From Diadema setosum (taxonomy: Eukaryota; Echinodermata; Echinoidea; Diadematoida; Diadematidae), in the NCBI GenBank assembly GCA_033980235.1, contig CM067079.1:29573647-29637646 (forward strand): 64,000 bases of DNA, given 5' to 3'. Positions 11,090-21,555 of this stretch are shown here, piece by piece. The notes beneath the pieces were generated by a model. That model made no database searches, had not been told where the DNA came from, and saw nothing but the letters and a program-made list of their open reading frames with translations. Position numbers and translations under genes: made by a program. How positions within the stretch are numbered: position 1 is the first letter of the stretch; the number at the start of each line of letters is the position of its first letter.

Positions 11090-12185
11090 TGACCATTGAA
11101 TTTTGGCAGCCTAAAAAGTGATCTAAAATTAAAGAAAATCTGAAAATTTATATAAAATTTTAGAAGACCGCTAAGGTCACCAAAAGATAGCTTTTTTGAA
11201 AATTTGGTGGCCTGTCATCAACTTTTAGTGGCCTTGGGCCACCGGGCCACTGCCAATCTGATTGGCTGAGTGCAGATTCATCATAGAAATTACAGTGGCA
11301 GTTGTTACTGATACCAAGTTTTATCAGTAAAACTTGAAATGATACCAAGTTTTATCAGTAAAAGTATGAAATGCGACCCTGGAGTCTGTTTTTTGTCATT
11401 TTTACAGTCATTGCAAAGAAACTTAAGACAGGTATACACTTGTTTGGTTGTATTCTTCGTTTTTTTTTTTTTTTTTTTTCATCCAGTTTAAAGTGACATA
11501 TAATGCTGTGGATGGCATTTGAAAGCTTGTAAAGTTGTCACCAAAGTGCACCAAATGAATTACATGTACTTGAAATTTACTGCTTTTTTGTCTCCAGATG
11601 GTATCAGGTGGAATTCATCCACATGAATACTTAAATTCGGTACTCTGTTCTTGTATAAGTTTCTTAGTGTTCACGTACATGTAGCTAATTGCCTCCATTA
11701 CCTTGGCAATTTTTCAGTGGCTACTGTGGAACAAAAATGGAACAAAATCACCTGGGAGTTTTCCAAAAAGCTAGCAGGCTGTCAATTCGATAACTGCAGT
11801 ATATGTCTCATAATGTTACTAGAAACATTTGCGTGCAAAACAACGCTTATACTTTTGACTATGAAATCCACACGAGCTTGATTGTTCTATCATTCTGCCA
11901 GCAAACGTAATAGATAAGACAGGTGCCTTCCAATTCCTATGTTCTTAAGAGCGGTATATCTTCATGAAATGAATAATATGACATCAGCACTTTGTTTTAA
12001 TGTACATTATGTGTATTTATGAATTCTCATTGTGTTAGAGACCTTTTCCTCTTCAACCAGGAAACTTGTGGAATGAAACATACTTGAAATAAATGAGAAG
12101 AAAAAAAAAAGAATGCACAAATTTCCATCTTATCTCTTGTCACTGAACTCAGAAATACTGTACTTTGATCTTTAGCTTTAAAGTG
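11090..12185. other. Non-coding, no gene recognised
   Basis: The segment holds the far arm of the interrupted repeat, a short tandem copy of GATACCAAGTTTTATCAGTA near 11310 and 11340, a T-run at 11459 and an AATAAA at 12088-12093. That last site could be a distal polyadenylation signal for TIM14, but the distance from the stop is 3 kb and nothing confirms it. Confidence 0.3.
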
Positions 12186-12189
12186 CGTT

Positions 12190-12365
12190 TTTTATAACAT
12201 AAAAATTGTGAGGGCATGACTGTTACATCATCAATTCGCTCATTTGAATATTCATATTGACTGGTCAAGAAATGTTTTCTTTAAAAAATGTGAAATTTAT
12301 AAATTGTCATATCTTCCTTATTTCTTATTCGATTTTTGTCATTTTTGGAACGTCCTTTAGGATTC
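12190..12365. mobile_element. MITE family 4, half copy
   Basis: The segment reads AATTGTGAGGGCATGAC, then CGCTCATTTGAATATTCATA and CATATCTTCCTTATTTCTTA, in the order seen in the right half of the copy at 6955-7571. Confidence 0.6.
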
Positions 12366-12412
12366 TTTTTTCTCTTTCTTTTACAATTGCTTTTATATAT
12401 GTATATATGCTG

Positions 12413-12423
<11 letters not shown>

Positions 12424-12476
<53 letters not shown>
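12424..12476. repeat. (TA)n microsatellite
   Basis: A run of about 25 TA units. It merges into the left copy of the 54-bp duplication that flanks the next retroelement. Confidence 0.95.
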
Positions 12477-12478
<2 letters not shown>

Positions 12479-15176
12479 CATGTATATACATAATTATACA
12501 CACAAATATATATGTATATCCCAGGTCCAAACATTGGCATCTCTTAGACTATGTCATTGTGCGCCAACGTGACCTCAGAGATGTTGTGCAAACCAGAGTG
12601 ATGCCCAGTGCAGAATGTCATACAGACCATCGCCTCGTACGATGCAAGCTCAGCCTTCACTTCAAGCCAAAGCCAAAACGAGGAGGTCCGCCCAGGAAGA
12701 AGATCCAGATTGGTAGCCTGAAGTCAGCCGATGTGAGAGCCAACTTCCTGTCAAATCTTCAGTTGAAGTTAGAAGGTTCAGACCCTCCCACAGATCCCTG
12801 TCCTGAAACGCTTTGGACACACCTGAAAACTGCCATTCTGCAGTCCTCTAAAGAAGTCTTAGGGTTCTCCACAAAGAAGAACAAAGACTGGTTTGACGAA
12901 AATGACAAAGAAATCCATCAACTACTGGAGAAGAAGAGGTCTGCCCATCAGGCCCACCTTGCACAACCATCATGCTCTGTAAAGAAAACTGCCTTCCGCT
13001 CTGCCTGCAGCAATCTCCAGCGCAAGCTGCGATGCATCCAGAATGAGTGGTGGACCAACCTCGCCTCGAAAGTTCAGCTTTGTGCCGACACCGGTGACTA
13101 CGGGGTCTTCTACGAAGCTCTAAAGGCAGTCTACGGCCCCTCGCACCAAATGGTCAGCCCCCTGCGCAGTTCAGACGGCCAGGCACTACTCACTGACAAA
13201 ACATCCATCTTGAATCGCTGGGCAGAACATTTCCAGACCCTCTTCAGCGCCGACCACTCTGTCGACGAATCAACAATTCAACAGATCCCACAGCAATCTG
13301 TGAAAGAAGAGCTAGACGAAGTTCCCACCCTCGAAGAGGTCATCAAGGCCACAAACCAGATGAAGTGTGGCAAGGCTGCAGGCATCGACGGCATCCCGCC
13401 AGAAATTTGGAAGCATGGAGGAGCTGCATTGCTTTCAAAACTTCATGAACTCTTCCTATGCTGCTGGGAACAGGGTAAGCTACCACAAGACCTCCGAGAT
13501 GCTGTCATCATCACCCTCTACAAACACAAAGGTGAAAAGTCTGACTGTTCAAACTACCGAGGGATAACTCTCCTCGCCATCGCCGGCAAAATTCTAGCAA
13601 GAATCCTTCTCAACAGACTAGTACCTGCTGTGGCAGAACTCCACCTGCCAGAGAGCCAGTGCGGTTTCAGATCGAACAGGGGTACTACTGACATGGTATT
13701 CGTGCTCATGCAGCTCCAAGAAAAATGCCGTGAACAAAACAAGGGCCTATATGTCACCTTCGTAGACCTGACAAAGGCTTTCGATACTGTGAGCAGGAAA
13801 AGCCTTTGGCAGATCCTGGACCGTCTTGGCTGTCCACCCAAGTTTCTTAACATGGTCATGCAGCTTCACGAAGATCAGTATGGCCAGGTCAGAAACAGAA
13901 ATGAACTCTCGGAACCTTTCCCAATCACAAACGGTGTGAAGCAGGGCTGCGTCCTCGCACCAACCCTCTTCACTATCTTCTTCAGCATGATGCTTAAACG
14001 GACCACGGATGACCTCGGTGACGAGGACGGCATTTACATTCGATACCGCACCGATGGTAGCCTGTTCAACTTACGACGTCTACAGGCCCACACCAAGACT
14101 GTAGAGCAACTGATTCGAGAGCTACTTTTTGCCGATGATGCTGCCCTCGTAACCCATACAGAGGCTGCCCTGCAACGTGTAACATCCTGCTTTGCAGAGA
14201 CATCTCAGCTCTTTGGTCTCGAAGTCAGCCTGAAGAAGACAGAGGTTCTCCATCAGCCTGCCCCCCAGGAAGCGTATTGCCCACCCCACATTACAATCTG
14301 TGAGAAAGAATTGAAGGCAGTCAAACAGTTCACCTACCTGGGATGTATCATCTCCTCTGATGCAAAAATCAACAAGGAAGTGGATAATAGACTGGCAAAG
14401 GCTAATAGTGCTTTTGGCAGACTCCACAGACGTGTCTGGAAAAACAAGCACCTCAAGAAAGTCACAAAGATCAGTGTTTACAGAGCTGTGGTACTTACCA
14501 CCCTCCTGTATGGCTCTGAGTCCTGGGTCACTTACAGACACCACCTACGACTCCTGGAACGTTTCCACCAACGATGTCTGCGCTCTATCCTCAACATCCA
14601 TTGGAGCGACTACATCACAAACGTGGATGTGCTTCAACAAGCAGGGATCACCAGTGTCGAGGCCATGCTGTTGAAAACGCAGTTGCGATGGGCATGGCAC
14701 GTCACGAGAATGGAGGATCACCGCCTACCCAAGATCACTCTCTATGGTGAACTCTCCACTGGGCACCGTAACAGAGGAGCACCAAAGAAGAGGTACAAAG
14801 ACTCTCTGAAAAAGTCTCTATCTACCTGCAACATCGACTATCGGCAGTGGTCATCCCTTGCCGCTGACCGAGAGTCCTGGCGACAAACAGTCCACCAATC
14901 AGTGTCCTCCTTTGAGAACAACCGTAGGGCTACTCTCGAAGAAAAGCGAAGAAGGAGGAAGAACCGTGTTGCCACAACACAAAACCCGGACTTGTCATTC
15001 CCCTGCAGCCGTTGTGGTCGATTGTGCCTGTCACGAATTGGCCTCTTCAGCCACCAGCGAGCTTGCGCCAGACGTGGACGTCAATGCCCCTAAATCTTCG
15101 TTTACGAAGCAAAGCCAAGAAGATATATATACATACATGTATATACATAATTATACACACAAATATATATGTATAT
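12466..15176 (+). mobile_element. Non-LTR retrotransposon A, 5'-truncated, 54-bp flanking duplication
   Basis: The inserted body is about 2.6 kb (12520-15122). It starts abruptly inside the endonuclease domain (PRSKHWHLLDYVIV) and ends 29 bases after the ORF stop with no poly-A tail. Identical 54-bp sequences lie on both sides (12466-12519 and 15123-15176). They share the non-simple core CATACATGTATATACATAAT, so this is best explained as an unusually long target-site duplication. The single frame is undamaged, so the insertion is recent. Confidence 0.85.
12520..15093 (+). CDS. RTE-like endonuclease/reverse transcriptase, N-terminally truncated by insertion
   Basis: The frame is open for 857 residues from the truncation point; there is no genuine start codon. 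Residues 1-50 are the end of an apurinic-type endonuclease (KHWHLLDYVIV, then ECHTDHRLVRCKL). The RT follows with GKAAGIDGIPPEIWKHGG, YRGITLLAIAGKILARIL, ESQCGFRSNRGTTDM, FVDLTKAFDTVSR (AFD at 420-422), GVKQGCVLAPTLF and the catalytic FADD at 537-540. The C-terminus has a zinc-binding motif C-x2-C-x12-H-x3-C (829, 832, 845, 849) in CSRCGRLCLSRIGLFSHQRA. In the known family the protein nicks DNA and copies its own RNA at the nick. With most of the endonuclease gone this copy should not move itself. It resembles the intact protein at 41346 but belongs to a different family, since the 3' ends are unlike. Clade assignment (RTE-like) is provisional. Confidence 0.9.
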   Translation, partial: PRSKHWHLLDYVIVRQRDLRDVVQTRVMPSAECHTDHRLVRCKLSLHFKPKPKRGGPPRKKIQIGSLKSADVRANFLSNLQLKLEGSDPPTDPCPETLWTHLKTAILQSSKEVLGFSTKKNKDWFDENDKEIHQLLEKKRSAHQAHLAQPSCSVKKTAFRSACSNLQRKLRCIQNEWWTNLASKVQLCADTGDYGVFYEALKAVYGPSHQMVSPLRSSDGQALLTDKTSILNRWAEHFQTLFSADHSVDESTIQQIPQQSVKEELDEVPTLEEVIKATNQMKCGKAAGIDGIPPEIWKHGGAALLSKLHELFLCCWEQGKLPQDLRDAVIITLYKHKGEKSDCSNYRGITLLAIAGKILARILLNRLVPAVAELHLPESQCGFRSNRGTTDMVFVLMQLQEKCREQNKGLYVTFVDLTKAFDTVSRKSLWQILDRLGCPPKFLNMVMQLHEDQYGQVRNRNELSEPFPITNGVKQGCVLAPTLFTIFFSMMLKRTTDDLGDEDGIYIRYRTDGSLFNLRRLQAHTKTVEQLIRELLFADDAALVTHTEAALQRVTSCFAETSQLFGLEVSLKKTEVLHQPAPQEAYCPPHITICEKELKAVKQFTYLGCIISSDAKINKEVDNRLAKANSAFGRLHRRVWKNKHLKKVTKISVYRAVVLTTLLYGSESWVTYRHHLRLLERFHQRCLRSILNIHWSDYITNVDVLQQAGITSVEAMLLKTQLRWAWHVTRMEDHRLPKITLYGELSTGHRNRGAPKKRYKDSLKKSLSTCNIDYRQWSSLAADRESWRQTVHQSVSSFENNRRATLEEKRRRRKNRVATTQNPDLSFPCSRCGRLCLSRIGLFSHQRACARRGRQCP

Positions 15177-15179
15177 ATT

Positions 15180-15210
<31 letters not shown>

Positions 15211-15212
15211 GA
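15177..15212. repeat. (CT)n microsatellite
   Basis: An ATTT followed by about 15 CT units, directly after the right 54-bp repeat. Confidence 0.9.
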
Positions 15213-15648
15213 TTTCCGTTTTTTAACTGCCAATCAAAGAAAATAGCGGGTGCGTCTTGTTTGCACTCTTTGTTTGTACAGCTGTCAGTAGTCGTGTGCG
15301 ATTTCCTGTACACTGGCTAACCACGTACAGCGGCTGAACCTAGGACTAGACGAGCTGTGATCAACATCACTGGTACTTCGACCATTTTTGACATAGTTGT
15401 GCTCGACGCATGAATCGGTTTTTTTCGCACGTTCAGAACGTTGCAGATGTACCATGCGAATTTATACAACAGTGCCCTCTGGAGTCACAGTTCCGTGTTC
15501 CTCTGACGACAGTCGATGGCTGTTTAATTTCTAGTTAAATCTGTCATGAGGATAACGAGAAACAATGAAATAACGGCAATGATATCTTTATCCGAGGATG
15601 GTAGAAAGCATTTTGCTTTCTTATTGAAGTAATGGGAATTGATAAATA
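15213..15648. other. Non-coding, nothing recognised
   Basis: Mixed-composition sequence without a convincing frame, splice pair or repeat family known elsewhere in the window. Confidence 0.3.
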
Positions 15649-15649
15649 C

Positions 15650-16437
15650 TGTTTAACCCTGAAAGGACCGGGGGGGGGGGGGCAGAATCCACCCCCGTCC
15701 CTCGACATTTCGCGCTATAATTCTGTAACGCGAGAAGGCCTCGTCGCGAGGCTTCTCGACTTTTTTTGTTCAAGTCTCGCGCTACTTTTGAGACCAAATT
15801 TGCAACGTCCGCGCATACTTTTTTGAAGCCACGCCCATTTTTGTAACGGCATGTCGCCCCAAAACGGGCACATTTGTACATTTCCTTTATGGAAAACAGT
15901 GCTCTGTCATGAAAGTCATAAAATTGACCTAATTATTTGTTTTTACAATTAATCACTTTCATTAATTAATTTTTATGTTTATTATGGTAGAAAAGTGGTC
16001 AGTGACAATTTCCAATAAAGAAACAAAGAAAAAAACAACAGTTGAAAAACAATGAAATACATGCGAAATTAAGAAAACAATAAAATACATAAGAATCAAA
16101 ATGACTTTGAAGTTTTTAAGATGTACAATGGTTGAATATGCTAAAACAGAATGATATACAAACCAAAAAGTAGACTCTCAGTGCTTTTGATTAGGCTAAA
16201 ATTATTATGATCTTGAGCTTAATTTGCATAATTAATGAATTAAAATACGAAATTGATTGTTTCAAAAGATCTTATGACACAATCTTGTCGAGTACGACGT
16301 GGGTGTCACGCATCCCAAATTTCGTCAGGATCGCACCACTGATGGCCGAGATCGGGAGGGGGGGGGGGGGGGGCAGGGCGGAATCCGCCCCCTCCGGTTT
16401 TAGCATAGCCAAAAAAGCCCGGCTTGATTAGGGTTAA
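15650..16437. mobile_element. Probable inverted-repeat element with oligo-G ends
   Basis: The segment opens with TTTAACCCT followed by a 12-G run and CAGAATCCACCCCC. It closes with an 18-G run, GGCGGAATCCGCCCCCTCC and TTAGGGTTAAA. The ends are partly inverted (TTTAACCCT against AGGGTTAAA), while the G-runs are in the same orientation. No protein is seen. Confidence 0.45.
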
Positions 16438-16529
16438 ACTTGTATGTAATACGTGGTTATGGAAATAAAATTCAATTTGAATTTAATTGAATATGTAGGT
16501 GACCTAAGTATGTGCCATTGCATATTACC

Positions 16530-16547
16530 ACACACACACACACACAG

Positions 16548-16611
<64 letters not shown>

Positions 16612-16612
16612 T
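16530..16612. repeat. (CA)n(TA)n microsatellite
   Basis: About 35 bp of CACA with one GA interruption, followed by about 40 bp of TATA. Confidence 0.95.
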
Positions 16613-17053
16613 ACATAGCTAGCCCACACACCTTTGTCAAAATTGAGTTACATGCATTTTCATAATCCTTATCCTTCACTCTAGCCTCCGTGAAAATATC
16701 ATATTTGCTTTCAACCAATAAGATGGTAAAAAATGCATGCATTCATGTTTTATTAATGTACAATGTATGGACTTTCCAAACATTAAACAGCGATTATCTC
16801 AAAATGACTATTGTGTGGGTTAGCGCTATATTGCACCGACCCCTTCAATTGTCCTCTATTCTCTTTATATAGAGAATAGAGTCACCTTGTTTACTTTCAG
16901 AGTTGTCATTGTCGACCCTGAGGAATTAAAGACGAATGTATCATCGAAAATTTGGTCTGAAGAAATAGCACTGTTGGACTGTGAAAATGCATTACCATTC
17001 TACTTCTTCATCTTTTCTATAACTGGTACCAACACGCGGACTACAAATATCAT

Positions 17054-17055
<2 letters not shown>

Positions 17056-17111
<56 letters not shown>
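17056..17111. repeat. (TA)n microsatellite
   Basis: About 27 TA units. Downstream (17158-17395) are degenerate copies of the word CGCATAAG/CGCGTAAG followed by TTGAC/TCGAC, an unassigned repeat remnant. Confidence 0.9.
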
Positions 17112-17112
<1 letters not shown>

Positions 17113-17697
17113 TATTTGTATGTTTGATAGGCATAAAAGTTTGTATCGGTATATAAACTTCGCATAAGTTGACGTCGCATAAGCCGACAAATCTCATCCG
17201 TCGACAGTCAAAAAGTCCTGATTTATATTTTTCTTATGTGTATATATGTGAATGTACAGTATTATGATAGTATGTATATTTTTCAAAATGAGATTCTTAG
17301 TGAAGATCGACATGTACATATCGCCATGATTTCTCAGTCCCAACTTGAGAAATCGTCTTTCAATAAATGCTTCGCGTAAGTCGACAGAATGATGCAGGAC
17401 CATTATCTCCTAACTTTACATTCATGGGCAACAGACATTAAAAGTCATGGATCCGGTTTGCTTATTTTCATTTCTCACTACTCATGAAGCTGATAATTAT
17501 TGGCAACCTTCCCAACCTTCCCAACCTTCCCTGTAACTTCAGCAAGTTTTTCACATCACCACAGATGCATATTGACTGAGTACCAGTGGCGGGTCTTTCC
17601 TTGTACTAGGTCTTAAAAAAAAACAAAAAAAAAAACGACAACAACAAAACAAAAACAAAACAAAAAAAAAACAAAAAAAAAACATCCAACTTTTGAT

Positions 17698-18439
17698 CCT
17701 TAATAATTCAAAAACTATATTTAGATAACACTGACATTGACTGATATGAGCAATAGCTGAATAGTGCAAAATTTTGTTGGAGGTAATTTAAAAATGATAG
17801 CATAAATCAGTTTCATTAGATCTAAGATTTTCTTTTAAGTTAGGTTTCAGATTTTGGTCTGTTTTCAACCCTCTGTACAAAATTCAGATTTTGCACAGGG
17901 GTCAATTGGTGTGTGTGGGAGTGTGTGGTTGACACCCTGACAATGGTCCTGAACAATGGCCAGGATTGGAATGCTCTATTACATATTCATGAGAAATTCC
18001 ACTATCAAAGCTAGTCTTTATTCATCCTGAAATGTAGTGTATGCAAGCACAATTTTTTTTTCATGTGCTTGCATTTACCCTTTATCATGAATACAGACTG
18101 GCAGTATTATGAATTATTGATAAAGCATTCACGTGCCTTGGAGCAAGAGTCTAGAAGCCTAGTCAGCAGAGCTCTGAAAAGGTGGTATTTGTGGTATTCA
18201 ATGTCTATTGTTCAGCGTCACTGTAAGTACACACCTACATACACATCATTGGTTCTCGTGTAAAGTTCAATTTTGTACAGAGGGGTAGAATTTGACCAAA
18301 ATCTGGAACTTAACATCACGGATTGGCGAAACTGATTTAAGCTCTCATATTCAAATCACCAACTAAATTGTACTCTATTCAGCTATTACTCATATCAATG
18401 ACAGTGTTATCTGATGTATAGTTTTCGAACTATTAAAGG
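17698..18439. mobile_element. Foldback element with arms of about 180 bp
   Basis: The left arm (to about 17895) and right arm (from about 18262) are long imperfect inverted repeats. For example TAACACTGACATTGA pairs with TCAATGACAGTGTTA, and CCCTCTGTACAAAATT pairs with AATTTTGTACAGAGGGG. The ends read CCTTAATAATTC and GAACTATTAAAGG. The loop has no recognisable gene. The right end shares its TTAAAGG with the left end of the next MITE. Confidence 0.75.
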
Positions 18440-18805
18440 GTGTGTACAGTTCTGGTCGAGGTGAGGATTTAGCTTTTAACGTTTTGCGAGATATTCAGAA
18501 ACCACTCTATGAGATGTCAATGAGCATGCAGTTCTAAGGGGTATCAAAAGTTTATTCGATGAAAATCGGTTTTGAAATGGCTGAGATATCCAAAAACAAG
18601 GTGAAACAAAGAGATCCTAATAAAGTTGTGGCATGTCACCTTTTATTATTAGCACTTTTTTGGATATCTCAGCCATTTGGAAACCAATTTTCATCAAATA
18701 AACGTTGAATCCTTCTTAAAATTACATGCTCTTTCATATTTCATAAGAGGCTTTTCATTATCTCAATTAGGAATGTTCAAAACATGAATCCCCACCTCAA
18801 CCAGT
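18433..18805 (+). mobile_element. MITE family 1, copy 3 (right end missing)
   Basis: About 97% identical by eye to the copy at 8506. It stops at CCTCAACCAGT, lacking the last 20 bp with CCCTTTAA. It abuts the foldback to its left. Confidence 0.9.
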
Positions 18806-18954
18806 GGGCTGTACAGTCCAGTGTAAGGATCAAAAGTGGGAAATGTTTTGTGTAACACCTAGTACATAATATACAGACAAAATTTTGCCGTAATTTCAGC
18901 AAAACCATGTGATCCTTTGGACATACTTTTTGAGTGCAAAGACCTAATTGTGCT

Positions 18955-19203
18955 AGCCTTTTGCAAAGGCGGCTCGCTATAATTTCAGCACACGCACGCA
19001 GAGAGCAATGGGCTCGCACGCACAGCTGCGCGCGACCAGCGAGCTGCGAGAGTTCAACAATTACTACTTCTTCCAGAATACTAGTAGTCCTGGGCAGATG
19101 TCGTATTTGAGAATTGATGTAGCTGCTGATCCGATCGCTGTGTGCGCGCGAGTCCAACTACCGCTGTATGCGAGTCCATTGCGAGCCGCCTTTGCAAAAG
19201 GCT
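18955..19203. mobile_element. 249-bp MITE with perfect 23-bp inverted ends
   Basis: The 23-bp termini (beginning AGCCTTTTGCAAAGGC) are perfect reverse complements. The octamer ATTGTGCT occurs just outside both ends (18947-18954 and 19207-19214), offset by three bases on the right. An 8-bp duplication would fit a hAT-type transposase; that is inference. The interior is GC-rich, with several GCGCGC and GCGAG words. Confidence 0.85.
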
Positions 19204-19214
19204 ATGATTGTGCT

Positions 19215-20469
19215 TACTTTTGCAAAACTTTGTTGACATTAACATGGTGATCATCAGAGGAGTGAATGTCAATTCTCAAAATATGGCATCTGTCCTTATT
19301 CTCGAAGAAGTTGTTGAACTTGACAAAAGTAGGATGTGTGTAGGTGTATCAATAATGATTGGCGTGTTTGTGTCTTTGTGTTTCTATATATACATGTCTA
19401 TAATATACTGCTCCGTTGGTCCTTGACATGAATGAACGAGATACATGTATGAGTGGTTGCATTCATTCAATGGCTTTGTGTTTACTCCTTGGTTTGATTA
19501 ACAACCTCTCTGTGCGTCTCTACTTCCAAAAGTTCAATTCTTGGTACATAATGTAGGCCCTAAATTGTTTATCATTATTGCATAGTCAGGCATTATCAGT
19601 CACGCGGAACATAGCATTGGCCTACATTATGGTGTGGTAAAGTTGCAAATAAATTGTACATGTAATGGATTCCCTGTCACATCTTTCCGGGCAAGCTACG
19701 CGGGCTTGTTGATTCTCCAGCACGCAGGATAATTTTATGCGGGCAGATAAGGTTTTGGGCCAGTTTCTCTTGTGTCCTTATACCTGCTGGACGCGTGATA
19801 CTTACGTTCTACTTACGTTCTAGTTACGGACGACATAAGGGCACTGCGAAGTACCTGACTTTTAACCTGCATGGCAGTTACCTGCGAGGTGCGGCCGCTA
19901 CGAGCCTCCAACTGGTGTTCTGCGTGGACCTCTTCGAGCAATCCCCGCGACTCACCCTGAACAGGTTTTGACCATGCTCAACGGCCTGTCACACACCTTT
20001 TCGGGCAAACCTGGGACATTTTTTTTTTTTCTATCCGAGTTCCCCACAAAAATTTGTGAACGGATTTATATGAAACCTGCAGGAATATTCCATAATGACA
20101 CAAAGGACAGATGATCAAATTTTGGTAGTGATCCGGGAATTTGTATGAATTTTTGAAGGGTTTTTCTTATCCTTTAGCAAATAGGGTTGATGAAAACTTG
20201 GGAGTAAATCATATCTCAGGTGATAATTGAAATAGACAATGACAAACCTCTCTTATGATGTTGTAATAATTTGTTTATTATCCGAAATTCCATCATGGAA
20301 CACATGATTGTGTCAAAGAAAATAGAATGTGCCTGTCAAAATGAAAGAAGATTGATGAGACCGTGTTATCACACAATGCATCGATTTACTGCAAATTTTC
20401 GGTTGCTGTAGTTGACATGCCGCATTTTTTTTTAGAAGAAGTGAAAACGCAGATTTTATAACATTTTAT
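19215..20469. other. Non-coding; GC-richer block at 19680-20010
   Basis: Most of this is ordinary AT-rich sequence. The 19680-20010 block is clearly richer in GC (GACGCGTGATACTTACG, GTGCGGCCGCTACGAG). It opens with CACATCTTTCCGGGCAA and closes with a similar phrase, CACACCTTTTCGGGCAA, in direct orientation. It looks like a repeat of unknown kind. No gene is seen. Confidence 0.35.
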
Positions 20470-21095
20470 CCAGTACAAGAGTGTCAATGAAGTAAAACAA
20501 CAATGTCATTCATACTTTGCAAAGTCTTTGCAAAAAAATGTACACAAACCAAAAGAATGAAAAATACAAAACGGGACCCCAAGAAGCCGCTAATAACTTC
20601 TTGCATTACACGTTCCATAAAACGAAAACAAAGACTGTAAGAAATACTTATTTAACAAATCGCAAACAGACAGATTGCGTTTTGAGAAATTTCGAAACAA
20701 ACTACATAATTCAATTTAAATTTCTCGAAAGATGTATTTTTAGAAAATATTACCGAATTGTCGCTCTGATTTAAAAAGGATATGGTCTATTATAAAAAAC
20801 GATTTGATCGGTAAGAAGAAATCTCGAACTCTTCCGAATTACATTACTACTAATCAAGAGAAAGTGTACGACAACCAAAGCGTGGCTAAAACATTCAATC
20901 TTTTTTTTCACTAATGTTGGGGAAAATTTATTTCAAAGGTTAGCCTATCTGATATTGACTTTAAGATTTTTCGTTCTAAAGATACCCCAGTAAATTCGTA
21001 AATTACACCACAAATAAAGAAGAAATAAAGTAATATTGTCAATAATATGAGATCTAGTTTTTCTACTTCTCATTGTTGGGCTCAGTTCGAATCTT

Positions 21096-21186
<91 letters not shown>

Positions 21187-21236
21187 AATAATAATAATAA
21201 TAATGATAATAATAATAATAATAATTATTATTATTA

Positions 21237-21285
<49 letters not shown>

Positions 21286-21345
21286 CATTAGTAGTAGTAT
21301 AGTAGTAGTAGTAGTAGTATCATCATGATTATTATTATTATTTAT
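21096..21345. repeat. (TAA)n/(ATT)n tract with inverted halves
   Basis: About 50 bp of (ATA)n is followed by (TTA)n, then (AAT)n, then (TTA)n again, so the tract can fold on itself. The Tyr/Ile/Asn-rich frames here are meaningless. Confidence 0.95.
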
Positions 21346-21555
21346 TCGGCAATTCAACATTCAATTTACAAGCGGACATAGAATACAGACAAAAAACAAA
21401 ACAAAAACATATTACATATTTTAAAGATTGTGGTGATTCCAGATGCATGCCGCTGGTTGCAAGGGGATTTTGAAACAAATCGTCCCGTACATACAAATTC
21501 CATTCGTACTTATATTTGTAATCTTTCTCTCTTTTTTTTTTTTTAAATAGAGAAT
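21346..21555 (-). mobile_element. Inserted fragment separating the two LINE halves
   Basis: This is non-homologous sequence between the linker and the RT of the decayed LINE. With the (TAA)n tract at its left edge it could be the 3' end of a minus-strand retroelement with a TAA-type tail. No coding match is seen. Confidence 0.3.

Noticed and set aside
12559..12561. Start codon of the element A protein
   Set aside because: The triplet is GTG inside a continuing endonuclease frame. The reading frame is open back to the truncation point, so no true start exists.
12257..12572. Several overlapping frames with Tyr-Ile repeats
   Set aside because: They read through the (TA)n microsatellite.
21073..21360. 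Ile/Asn/Tyr-rich open frames on both strands
   Set aside because: They are translations of a (TAA)n/(TTA)n microsatellite.
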